From the NCBI RefSeq assembly GCF_900324485.2, contig NC_046656.1, positions 18,167,904 through 18,231,903 on the forward strand: DNA of 64,000 bases, read 5' to 3'. The notes under the pieces were generated by a model that saw only the letters and a list, made by a program, of their open reading frames with translations, was not told the origin of the DNA and searched no databases. The translations under genes and the position numbers were made by a program. The DNA comes from Mastacembelus armatus (taxonomy: Eukaryota; Chordata; Actinopteri; Synbranchiformes; Mastacembelidae). Below, piece by piece: positions 27,101-37,859 of the stretch (within the stretch, counting starts at the first letter, position 1; every line of letters starts with the position of its first letter).

Positions 27101-27170
27101 TCAAAGACGTGCTGTTTCACACGTGAACAGTTTCAAACATGTGTCATCAGGACTCATAGTGATGATTTAA
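21603..27170 (+). CDS. zpax: ZPAX-type egg-coat glycoprotein, copy A
   Basis: Twenty exons join in phase into 915 aa: 21603-21625, 21718-21785, 21900-21986, 22105-22223, 22316-22459, 22604-22891, 23228-23330, 23573-23793, 23928-24084, 24184-24395, 24477-24594, 24718-24911, 25040-25154, 25244-25413, 25498-25592, 25721-25851, 26196-26385, 26624-26768, 26850-26946, 27100-27170. A signal peptide (MGHLVGLGWLVLFIGVVMSL) is followed by long beta-rich repeats (WASREILC, GIDGQRLNATEMAARQYS, NGTHFSIVVPF) and a C-terminal ZP-like module with paired Cys (HCDVVICD, CSGQC). The protein would be secreted into the egg envelope. The end, GQRRAVS then GLIVMI, resembles a dibasic processing site and hydrophobic patch; there is no membrane anchor. 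Exon 5 is preceded by a GC donor. Exon 1 is the weakest call (donor GTTTGT). The family name rests on memory of fish ZPAX proteins. Confidence 0.85.
22460..22603 (+). other. zpax: GC-AG intron of ZPAX copy A
   Basis: The exon ends at 22459 with donor GAG|GCAAGT, a perfect match to the rare GC donor class. The acceptor TTTCTAG precedes 22604. Frame and protein alignment with copy B (NYME followed by VS) both demand this junction, and no GT site fits. Confidence 0.85.
24131..24152. repeat. (AT)n microsatellite in ZPAX copy A intron
   Basis: Eleven AT units followed by a T tract, upstream of the acceptor at 24183. Confidence 0.9.
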
Positions 27171-27179
27171 AATGAGCCT

Positions 27180-27185
27180 AATAAA
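27180..27185 (+). terminator. Poly(A) signal of ZPAX copy A
   Basis: AATAAA begins ten bases after the stop codon, so the 3'UTR is extremely short. Copy B shows the same arrangement. Confidence 0.75.
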
Positions 27186-27189
27186 TATT

Positions 27190-28099
27190 TTTAAACAAGA
27201 ACCATTTCTTGGTGTTTTTTTCATAGACCTCAAGGTAGAAGTGTATAAATTGAAATATTTTTTGTTTTTAAAAGGTTTTGTTAAATTAAGTGTAATCAAA
27301 GATTAATCTTGAGCAAATAGTCAAAATCTTCAGAAGTGTGATGCAAAAAGAGCCTGAACATGTAAGTTGCCCTTCAGGGTGTGTGCTCTGCTGTCCTGAC
27401 TGCCTGCCATATGGAGTTAGTGTCCAGCTGATTGAAATTTAACTTTACCACTACCTCCCCCTGCTCCTACAGCCTTGAGAGCTGATGCTCTGCTTGTTTT
27501 ACAACTCCCCTCTGGCTTTCCAGCCTCTGATTGGCTAAACACACCTGATCCAGGTAATCAGTAGTAGACAAGGCAGGGATACTTGGATCAGACATGTCTG
27601 CCTATGGTCTTTTTGTTCCACTTGGGGTGGAGTGGGTTGTGGGGCTGCAGGTGTTTCAGCTATGCTTTCTTCAGTGTATGATGCTTGAATTCTAATTTTC
27701 ACCAGCACAGATTGTCCATCTATTAGGAACAGGTCTACAATATCACCTGGTACCTGAAATCTGGTGTATTATGCTGCAATGTTTTCTCCCCTTATGCTAA
27801 TATGACAAACATCTAATTTGAACTAAGCTTGAGGACTCATGCTTAGATTATTTATATATAAGCTGAAATAAAAAAAGCTTGTTTATACACCAGCTCGCCT
27901 TTTTACTGAAATTTTACTTCAGTGGAAGAACAGAAGGAAATTATAATCTATATGAAGACATGTTATTCCAATTTTAAATTGAGAGCCTTGGACTAATAAA
28001 ATACTTATGGGACTGTACGACTTTGTGAAGATCTTTGCCATAAATGGAGCTTATTTCCCAATAGAAATTGTGGGAAAACTGATAAGTCAAGAAATCTGA
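27190..28099. other. Spacer between the convergent ZPAX genes, left part
   Basis: About 0.9 kb of AT-rich DNA. I see no gene, RNA or clear mobile element before the Tc1 remnant at 28100. Confidence 0.5.
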
Positions 28100-28596
28100 C
28101 AGTGCATTCAGGAAGTTTTCAGACCCCATTCTCTTTTCAATTTTGTTGCATCCTGATGGAATTGTTTAAATTAATCCCCCAGTCTACACTCAGTACCACA
28201 GTGAAAACAGAACTTTAAAAATGTCTACATTTATTTAAAAAGCAATATATATATATATAAACATCACATTTACATAAGTGATCATCAGGTTAATCACTAA
28301 GGCCCTTCTCCCACAATTGCTCAGTTTGGCCTACCAGTTCTTGGAAGAGTCCTGGTTGTGTCTTCCATTTGAATATTGTGGAGGCCACTGTGCTCCTGGG
28401 AACCATTAGTGCAGCAGAAACTGTTTTGTAGTCTTCCCCAGCTCCAAGTCTATCAACAATCCTGTCTCTGAGCTCTGCAGCAGTTACTTTGACCACATGT
28501 TTTTTTTTCCACAGTCATGTGCTACTGACTAGCTCGAGAAAAATTGTATCAGGCTGCACCAAAAGTGAAGGGTCTGAATACTTCCTGGATACACTG
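28100..28596 (-). mobile_element. Internally deleted Tc1-like DNA transposon
   Basis: The ends are inverted repeats: the left begins CAGTGCATTCAGGAAG and the right, reverse-complemented, begins CAGTGTATCCAGGAAG, both running into ATTCAGACCC-type sequence common to fish Tc1 elements. Between them the minus strand at 28290-28496 encodes the transposase N-terminal helix-turn-helix (ELRDRIVDRLGAGEDYKTVS, then TVASTIFKWK). The catalytic DDE part is missing, so the copy cannot move by itself. The flanking TA duplication is no longer recognisable, suggesting an old insertion. Confidence 0.85.
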
Positions 28597-28624
28597 AGTC
28601 TTAAGTGAATCACTGACAATACCT

Positions 28625-29400
28625 TTAGGTGAAATTACATCTTCTCCTCCTTTGGGCTTCTCCCTTCAGGGGTCACCACAGCAAATCATCTGCCTCCATT
28701 TAACCCTATCCTCTGTATCCTCCTCACCCACACCAACTATCCTCATGTCCTCCTTCACTACATCCAAGAACCTCCTCTTTGGTCTTCCTCTAGGCCTCCT
28801 TCCTGGCAGCTCTAACCTCAGCATCCTTTTACCAATGTATTCACTGTCCCTCCTCTGAACATGTCCAAACCATCTCAATCTGGCTTCCCTGGCTTTTTCT
28901 CCAAAACATCTAACATGAGCTATCCCTCTGATGTCCTCATTCCTGATCCTATCCATCCTCATCCCTCCCAGAGAGAACCTCAACATCTTCAGCTCTGCTA
29001 CCTCCAGCTCTGCCTCCTGTCTTTTTCTCAGTGCCACTGTCTCTAGACCAGACAACATTGCTGGTCTCACCACTGTCTTGTCCACCTTTCCTTTCATTCT
29101 TGCTGACACTTCCCTTCATATTAGCCAACTCTCTAGTTTTCCCTGACAAAGTCCCTACTCCAAGTCCTACACTTCCACCCTTCCTCCTCTCTTTGCCTAC
29201 AAACATGCCTTCCTCCTGTCCTTTGACCAACAGTAGTCCAAATTCCACTGGCACCCTATAGGTCACCAGCAGTAGTTAACCTGGGCCATGATTGATATGG
29301 AAGTTGTATTTGTGAATCACATGTTTGGCTTAAATTTTATGTCAGAGGTCCTTCCTGACACAACCCTCTGCATTTACACAGACTTGGGACTGGTGCATGA
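28625..29400 (-). mobile_element. RTE-type LINE fragment, 5'-truncated
   Basis: The minus strand carries an open frame (28666-29109) ending in the C-terminal tail typical of fish RTE/Expander-like reverse transcriptases: EARLRWFGHVQRRDSEYIG, LPGRRPRGRPKRRFLDVVKE, DRVKWRQMICCGDP. The reverse transcriptase core and endonuclease are missing, so this is a truncated copy. The sequence to about 29400 on the far side still resembles the element but reads poorly. It lies between the two convergent ZPAX genes, just after a Tc1 remnant. Confidence 0.85.
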
Positions 29401-30139
29401 AGACACTGGATTGTGGTTGCATTTTTAGGTGAAACATTCTGTAACTAACAAGGGAAGCTTATGTAGAAACACACCTTGACATTAAATTACATAGGGACTT
29501 TCTAGTGAAACAGCTGTAAAGAATAAGAAATCCAAGCAGGGCCTGGATTTATTTCTGAGTACAACAAATGAAACAAGTTTATCCATAATGTGGGTGAAGA
29601 CAGAAAACCTGGCAACAACCACCTAGCATAGTTAGACAGCACTGGGGTAAGTGAGAATTATCCATTAGTTTTACTAATGTAGAGGGCTAGTGGGGGAATG
29701 AGTCAATCCCAACTCAGTGGGTACATGAAAATTATCCACTGCCTTTAAAGCTGTAGGTCCATAACTGGCCTGAAGTTACATCTTAACAGATCTCACTTGA
29801 CAGAGTTTAAGAAGTCAGACCAATGGGACATTAGGCACAAAGGAAATGCATGAGGTTAAACCACAAGTTTGTTTGCAAGTGCACTACTTTGGTGGGGAAT
29901 CTAGATCATGGAAACATTACAGTAACCCTCAAATGACTTCTGAAACACTCGCAGCTTTTAATGCATTTGTATTCAAAAGTCACCCAATGTTCATGTCAAA
30001 CAAGAAAAGGTAGAGCAGTCTGTCAGAAGTACATGTTAAGTGTAGTGAGTGGCTGTACAGCAGGCCTGAAATTAATTCAAGGCTTAAACAGGTGCACCTT
30101 CAAAATAAAAAGAACTGACCAAAAAGTTATAAGAAACCA
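29401..30139. other. Spacer between the convergent ZPAX genes, right part
   Basis: About 0.7 kb with no recognised gene or mobile element. The plus-strand ORF at 29961-30164 has no coding character and overlaps the 3' end of copy B. Confidence 0.5.
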
Positions 30140-30145
30140 TTTATT
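30140..30145 (-). terminator. Poly(A) signal of ZPAX copy B
   Basis: AATAAA on the minus strand, seven bases beyond the stop codon that ends at 30153. Confidence 0.7.
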
Positions 30146-30152
30146 TAAAGCT

Positions 30153-33100
30153 TTAACTGACTAATTGAATAGGTCCAGAGGAGATGTGTTTTTGATGGCT
30201 TGGGTCAATACTTCTTTGCCCTGGAAACAAAAGAGTCAGTTGTCAGTCACTTGACTTTCTTAAAGTTTTAGTCCATAGTTATCCATCTTACCCCTCTTCA
30301 CTCCTTTTGTGTCTTGCTGTCCAGACTGCATGCACCGACTCCTGCAGGAACCATCTGCTTGACTGGTTGTGTCACAAATCACTACATCACAGTGGACATA
30401 GACCTGTGGAAAAACAGGAGGCTTTAGTGTCCAGAAATACATGCAGAAGCTAGAAAAATGCCTCATTTGGAGTGATGAGTCTTACCTCATCCTTAAGAAC
30501 TTCATCATCTGTAGTGAAGGTGAACATCTTCATAGAAAAGCGTTTGATGTGGGATGGGATGTTAATACTGGCATCCCTCACAACTGGATGGAAAACTGTC
30601 ACATAGCTGTCATCACTATTCTCACAGCTAGTGAAAAGAATTTAAAATTAGTATTTACAAGTGCATTGTAGTGGTCTTAAACCTTTTACTCAATTTCTAC
30701 ATTGAGTTTCTGAAAATCCAACTATGTGCATTACCTGTTCACAATGATGTCCCAGCTCGGCTGAGATGTCCGGTCTTCATAAAGAGTAGCCCAGCAGTTC
30801 TCCAAGATGAGCTCCAACTGAGGGTCAGTAGAATGCATCAGTCCCACCTCAAAATACAGAGGCTGCCTCAGGTACTTCACTACTGGATAATCCTCTTCTT
30901 GGTAGAAGAGATCAAATGATGAATCTGGAGAAGAAGCATCAGTTTAATTTTCACACAAAAGAGGTGGGGTAGGGAAGGAAGGAAAAAAAAAAAAAAAAAA
31001 AAATTACCATGGGCAAGCCTCATTTGCACCAGAAATTGGCCAGACCCAATTTCTGCTGCAGGGTCAGTGTTTCTTGGTTTGTAGTTAAATGCAATAGTTT
31101 GAGTCTGGTTGACTATATAGTAGCAGGAAATAGTTTGCCTGCAAAAAGGAAAACATTAATTAGGTGACATTAACCCCAAAAATAAAAAAGTGGAAGTCTT
31201 TCCCTACCTGTACTCAGGAGCAACTGGTGATTTGTAGGCTGGACTTTTCTTGGAAGACAGGCCAATCTCATTTTGATACAGCATGTAGTGGTCAAAGAAC
31301 TTAGAGAGAAAGTATTTACAGCATTTAATAAAAAGGCACTTTAATATAGTTAAGGTGACCATAAACTTACTGTTCTAGTTGTCCCACAGGAACCAACACT
31401 GAATGCAAAATAAGCAAAGCGATCATTGCTGAGAACTGGTTTGCAGGACTGGTCCTTCAAAGTTAGTCTGCTTGGAACAAGATCAGGCACCGATTCCACT
31501 TTCACAGCAAGAGCTGTCATTGTGCCATTGGCATAGCACTCTGGGGAAAGGAAGTGAGACAATGTGATCATGTTTTATAGTTAAGCAGTGGAAATAAGCT
31601 TTGTTTAAAAACATCTTACCAGTTGTTATCAAGGGGAAGTTACAGGCCAGATAGAAATCAGCAAGCACCCAGTTCTTGTTTAAATCCCACAGTACCACAT
31701 CAATTCTGGCTCTGACTGAGTCAGACATAATCAGCTGCAAAACAAAATGAAGTTAAGCCAGTGCAGATTTTGAAGTTGGTTTGCAAGTTTGTTACTTGAC
31801 CTACCTCAAACACTGTATCCTTGGCTGTGTATGGCAACACAAAGCTAAAGTGTGTGCCATTTTCTTGGAAGCTGTAGACTTCTGACAGGTCATGGGTTAA
31901 CTGCTGAGACCCAACCACTGCCCGGAAGTTGGGGCCTTGACTTCCATATGTCACAGTAACGTAAAACAGGCTCTGATCACAAGTGCCAGTAATGGTGGGT
32001 AGGACTAAAGGCAAAGAAAAAGATATTTAGCTGTATTGTTTCCCCTAATTTCAGGAAAGGGCAGCCATTTTGGACAAGACAGCAAGTAAAGAACCAAAAT
32101 CAAGGTCACCTCACCTACATCCTGCAGAGGGGTCTCCAACTCAACTGGGAAGGCAAATGGAGCTTCCTCAGGGAGGGTGACAAATCCAAAGACCAGAGAG
32201 AGGAAGTAGACTGTAACCAAGGGTTCTGGATTCTGCAGGTAAATTAAACATGTCAGTTGGTAGAAACTTTTTTTTTTAAAAACAAAAAGTGAAATCTCAT
32301 CACATACATGCTTCAGAACAACATAAGCATCAAATGGAACTTGTAGAGAGAAGCTCTTTGTTTTGTTGGGAAAGCTGTACTCCTGGATGATGAAGCCTTG
32401 TCCAATGCATGCCTCAACACTGAGAACACCAGTTGAAAATGTGATGTTCCTGAGTGCCACATCATAAAGAAAGGTCCCCAGGTGAACCTGGAACAGTCTG
32501 TCTTCTGGGACTGTATCTGAGGAACAAAGTTGGAGGTTAATGTCTATTCATACCCAAAAGTGAATTAAAAAAAAAAAAAAAAAAATTTCTATCAGAATAT
32601 GAAACTTAACTGTTTTGGACTTGGAGAGGTTGAGGCATCAGAGGTGTCGTAATGGGGAACAGAACCTTGTATCTGGTATCCTCTTGGGTTATATCTGCTC
32701 TCCACAGGACCTCAAGCATGGACTCTATAGTATATGTGATGTGGTACTGGTAGTCTGGAGCATGGCTCTGCAGTTAGTCACATCTTTCTATTAAAACATG
32801 CAAATTTACTAGTAAAAGAAAGTTGGATATCAATTTACAGTCGCCAACCTTGTAGTAACCATCAGGAGAGCCAATTGGAATCTCGATGACAAAGTGAAAA
32901 TCTGTGGCAGATAGTGTGTACCCCCGTGCAGCCATCTGAGATTTATCTAGCCTCTGCCCATTGATGCCCATGTACATTTCTAGGATTTCAATGCTACCAT
33001 CTATCAGAGGTGTCACACGGCGAGGTACATGCCAGGAGATTACATCGTCAGTGAAAAGGACTCCACCTGTGAACGATAAATAAATAAGTCACTGTGCAGC

Positions 33101-34729
33101 AAGTTACAAGTCAAGTTTAACGTCAATGACAGACTGCTCAACTATACCTGTGGGACAAGCAGCTGCCATGTTCATGACACTCAAGCCAGTTTGTGTTTTG
33201 TAGTAAGCGCTCACCCGGAGAACTTCCACAGGGATTCCAGCCACCTAAAGAGATGCTCAATGTCATTTACAAGGACAGAGCAGAAAAAACACTGGAGTTG
33301 AAGGAGTGTTGCTTACATCCTCATAATAAGTCTCTGGTGCATTGTACGGGCTTCGCACAACCAGACGGCTTGAAGTCATCATGGCACCATAGCCAGCTTG
33401 TTCAGCCTCCTTTAGTACCATCATTACTGGTTCTGGAGTGTGAAAAGTCATTTTCCAAATACCCTGTTTTGCCCCCAAGGCCTGTAAGGAAAGAGATGTC
33501 CTTTTCAGACTGGGCACTTTCATTTGCATCCCTCCTATTGGATGAGATTGCCAAAATGGAGAAATATTGTAATCAACATACACCAGAAATGGTGTTGAGC
33601 TTGTCATTAACATCCTGAGTCTGCCCCTTAGCTTCAGCATCTGGCATGGCTATGTAGCTTGACACCTAAAAACAGGATTGATACCAGATTAATCCTTTCA
33701 GTGACACTCAAGCCTCGATAGCTGTCATTGATAAGTGACCTACTTCCATGTAGTTCCTATCACAGAGGATCTCTCTGGAGGCCCACCGAGAAAAGTGGCA
33801 CGTTTGTGTCACGTGATGAGTCACGACGTTTGATGGGCTCTGGCCATACATTAGGAGTCTTAAATCAACATTAAAGGTTGTATCTTCCTACAAATGAAGA
33901 CAGAAAAGCATAACAGGAAATGTGTCAACAGTTTAGTATCAGTATGTTCACAGCATTAGATCAGTAGAGGCCATTTTCAATCTTACATCACTTTTAGCAA
34001 AAACTACATGGTTCCTGTTTGTGATATCAGTTTTACACTTTTGGCCATTGAGAGAGAGGAAAAAAAAAATTGAAATTTACTTTGGACATTTTATAAACTG
34101 AAAATAAAATAAAATGTGCCATGACTCATACATTTTCTGTGGGGAAAACAAAAAGCTTCAGATCTACATACTTTGTTGTCCACATAGCAGCCCATCAGAG
34201 ATGTGTAGATTCTGGTGTTACCCCATGGGTCAGACTCCATGCTGTAGCCACACTGAGCAGCCAGGCTGGGTGTTAGCACAATGTGCTGGGTGCCATCTTG
34301 AGAAAAGGGCCAGATATGACAGTGAGCATCTCCCCTGCAAGTTATAAAACCAAGCCTGCTCACAAATAACTTATACTCACTGATGGCTTCCACTTCAAGC
34401 TGGTTGCCCACTGCTAGAGCCTTGTCCAAAAACAGCCTCATCAGATTACCAGCACAGTCTGACCTTAAACCACTGCCTGTTAAAACAAAAAGGCTGATAA
34501 GTAAGAATGCAAACACACTTTAAGTAAGAAACTCTGAATTAACATGACAAACTTACTTGGCTGCAAGCTGAGCGCTGGCCTTGTTTGACTCAAGACGATT
34601 ACTGCAGCCATCAAGTTCCATAACAAACTTAAACAAATAAACATAATTTAAAGACAGTGAAACAGACAGCTATTAGCAATTAAACAAGAAACACAAAAAA
34701 GACACTTACAGCTTCCCAAGCCTCTGCAT
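30153..34729 (-). CDS. zpax: ZPAX-type egg-coat glycoprotein, copy B
   Basis: Twenty-one exons join in phase into 907 aa: 34729-34710, 34627-34557, 34476-34381, 34296-34172, 33887-33744, 33665-33582, 33481-33317, 33244-33148, 33066-32849, 32767-32611, 32516-32308, 32232-32115, 32004-31805, 31734-31620, 31540-31371, 31299-31208, 31138-31008, 30924-30735, 30627-30486, 30403-30292, 30220-30153. The first two exons join into a signal peptide (MQRLGKLLLWNLMAAVIVLS). The body matches copy A exon by exon (WASREILC, GINGQRLDKSQMAARGYT, NGTHFSFVLPY, HCDVVICD), about half identical by eye in the best exons. The C-terminus, KRGQRSIDPSHQKHISSG, has no membrane anchor. Copy B has one extra intron (33482-33581) compared with A. 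Expected to be secreted by ovary or liver into the egg envelope. Confidence 0.87.
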
Positions 34730-34975
34730 ATTCCAGTCAAAACACAGCCAAACAAAAAGCTACAGGAACAGTCACTTTCAGAGCTTGGAAGCCCTGAAGC
34801 CCCACATACAAACAACCTCTAAAGGAAGGTGTCTGACTGCTTCACTCAGCTACTAGCAGCTGTTTTAAGGTCAGCTAATCACAGTGCACAGGTGACGCTC
34901 ATTACTGATCCTTCACCTGACACTCGCTTCTTGTGAAGACTGGGAAAATTGGATATATTCAAATGAATGCACAGT

Positions 34976-34999
34976 GATAATAATAATAATAATAATAAA
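34976..34999. repeat. (TAA)n microsatellite
   Basis: Seven trinucleotide units upstream of ZPAX copy B. Confidence 0.9.
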
Positions 35000-35890
35000 T
35001 GTTATTTCATGGCGTCTTTCAAAGTCTCAAGGTCACCTTACAGAGAGAAAAAAGAAAGCATACAGCATACAGCATGAAATACATAGAGTGCATTAAAACA
35101 GCAATAACAGCAATACATAAACAGAGGGCCAAAATGTAAAGGCAAAGGTGTAGAGTATCTAAGAAGTGAACGATGTACCGTAAAAGTAGATTGAAACACA
35201 GAAACCCAGGGGAACCAGTGCGCTATAACCATGATTTATTGTAGATTGATTTCAGTGATATATACATTTATATTTTACATGAGTATAGTGGATTACTTCT
35301 ATTAGAAACCACAATTCTACTTGTATAGGCACTTGAGAGCTCCAAAAGCACATAATATATTTTTCTTGTTCAGCAGAGAAACTCATCATTATTACAATAA
35401 ACAGACAATTGATTATGGTGCATTTATGGTCTGTAAAAACCCAGGCTTATCATTTTACTTAGTGCACCTGGGTCAAACACAGATGCAGACAATGATAAAA
35501 TTTCATTTGTGCACACATTACATTTTTTTATTACTGAAAGAGTCTTATCCAGAAAAGGAATTGTTAATACTCTGCAACACTTAAAATCCATATTAGTGTT
35601 AAGTTATTTGTTCTTTACTTCCTCTAATAAGATCAAAGAGCAAATAATTTCACATTTTGCATTCACCTCACTTTCAGCTACAGATTTGTTTGTGCAAATT
35701 ACAATATAACCAAACTGTCGACATTCATATTAACTACACATTTTAATTTGCTCTGTAGCAAAATAGGGACATTTATGTAGGTACATCCAGATTTAAGGAA
35801 AATATAAACTGCTCAAGTTGAATATCTTTACCAAACTAAATTGTATAATTTATTCTGAACAAAATGACATAAATCAAATAATAAATTCAG
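35000..35890. other. Intergenic, upstream of ZPAX copy B and downstream of ttc32
   Basis: AT-rich sequence with no recognised gene. A possible ttc32 poly(A) signal (AATAAA on the minus strand) is near 35847. Confidence 0.4.
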
Positions 35891-35894
35891 AGTG

Positions 35895-36396
35895 AAAAAT
35901 TAAAATCACATGCTCATCCAAGTTGTGTCATTAGAGCTCATAATGTGACTCAGACGTTTGCTTGGCTCCATGTCCGGCAATGTCTGGCCACGTTCCTGAT
36001 GAGTTGGTGAATGGTTTCCTGGGGGAGCTCCACACAGACCCTCTGTGGTGGTACGTTTTGGTGTTGGATGCACCAAGCCACATGATGCTGTCCTGTCCTG
36101 AATGAGGAGAAACCTAGGGCCCATTGTACCGGTTTAAGGCTTGACCTCGCAGTGGTCAGGGAACCATTAGTTATCACATGGAGGTCTGTGAGACCCTCCA
36201 AGGATATGACTAGAAGGATAAGGAAAAACCAAATGCAATGCAAAACCGTTCCATTGCACCTGTTGTCACAATAATTTGCACAAAAGTAGTTGAAATTGAT
36301 TCGCAATCACTTGTGCTTCCTAACTGGACATTTTGACATCCCTGATCCCTGGCTTGGTGTTATATTGTGATAATTAATATTTTTTTGAGCAGTGTA
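35895..36396 (-). mobile_element. Tc1-like transposon relic downstream of ttc32
   Basis: The minus strand encodes the C-terminal end of a Tc1-like transposase (PPQRVCVELPQETIHQLIRN, then VARHCRTW). The right edge carries the GAGCAGTGTA terminal motif, ending near 36396. Most of the transposase is gone and the left end is not clear. The right edge is only about 27 bases from the ttc32 stop codon, so the element probably forms part of that gene's 3'UTR. Confidence 0.6.
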
Positions 36397-36423
36397 TAAT
36401 GAGCTCTGTAGTTTATGCGGTTG

Positions 36424-37741
<1,318 letters not shown>

Positions 37742-37859
37742 TTCGATGTTTCTGTGGAGGTTTGTTTACCGTGGATTTCAAATGCGGATGTGACGTACAG
37801 GCACGTCGAATCGCGTCACAGTGGGCGTGTCTTATCGAGGTTGCGCGTAAACAGCTATT

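Noticed and set aside
34477-34516. Signal-peptide-like frame (FAFLLISLFVLTGSG) before ZPAX B exon 3
   Set aside because: It has no ATG; the hydrophobic residues are the translated pyrimidine tract of the intron. The two-exon signal peptide starting at 34729 fits better.
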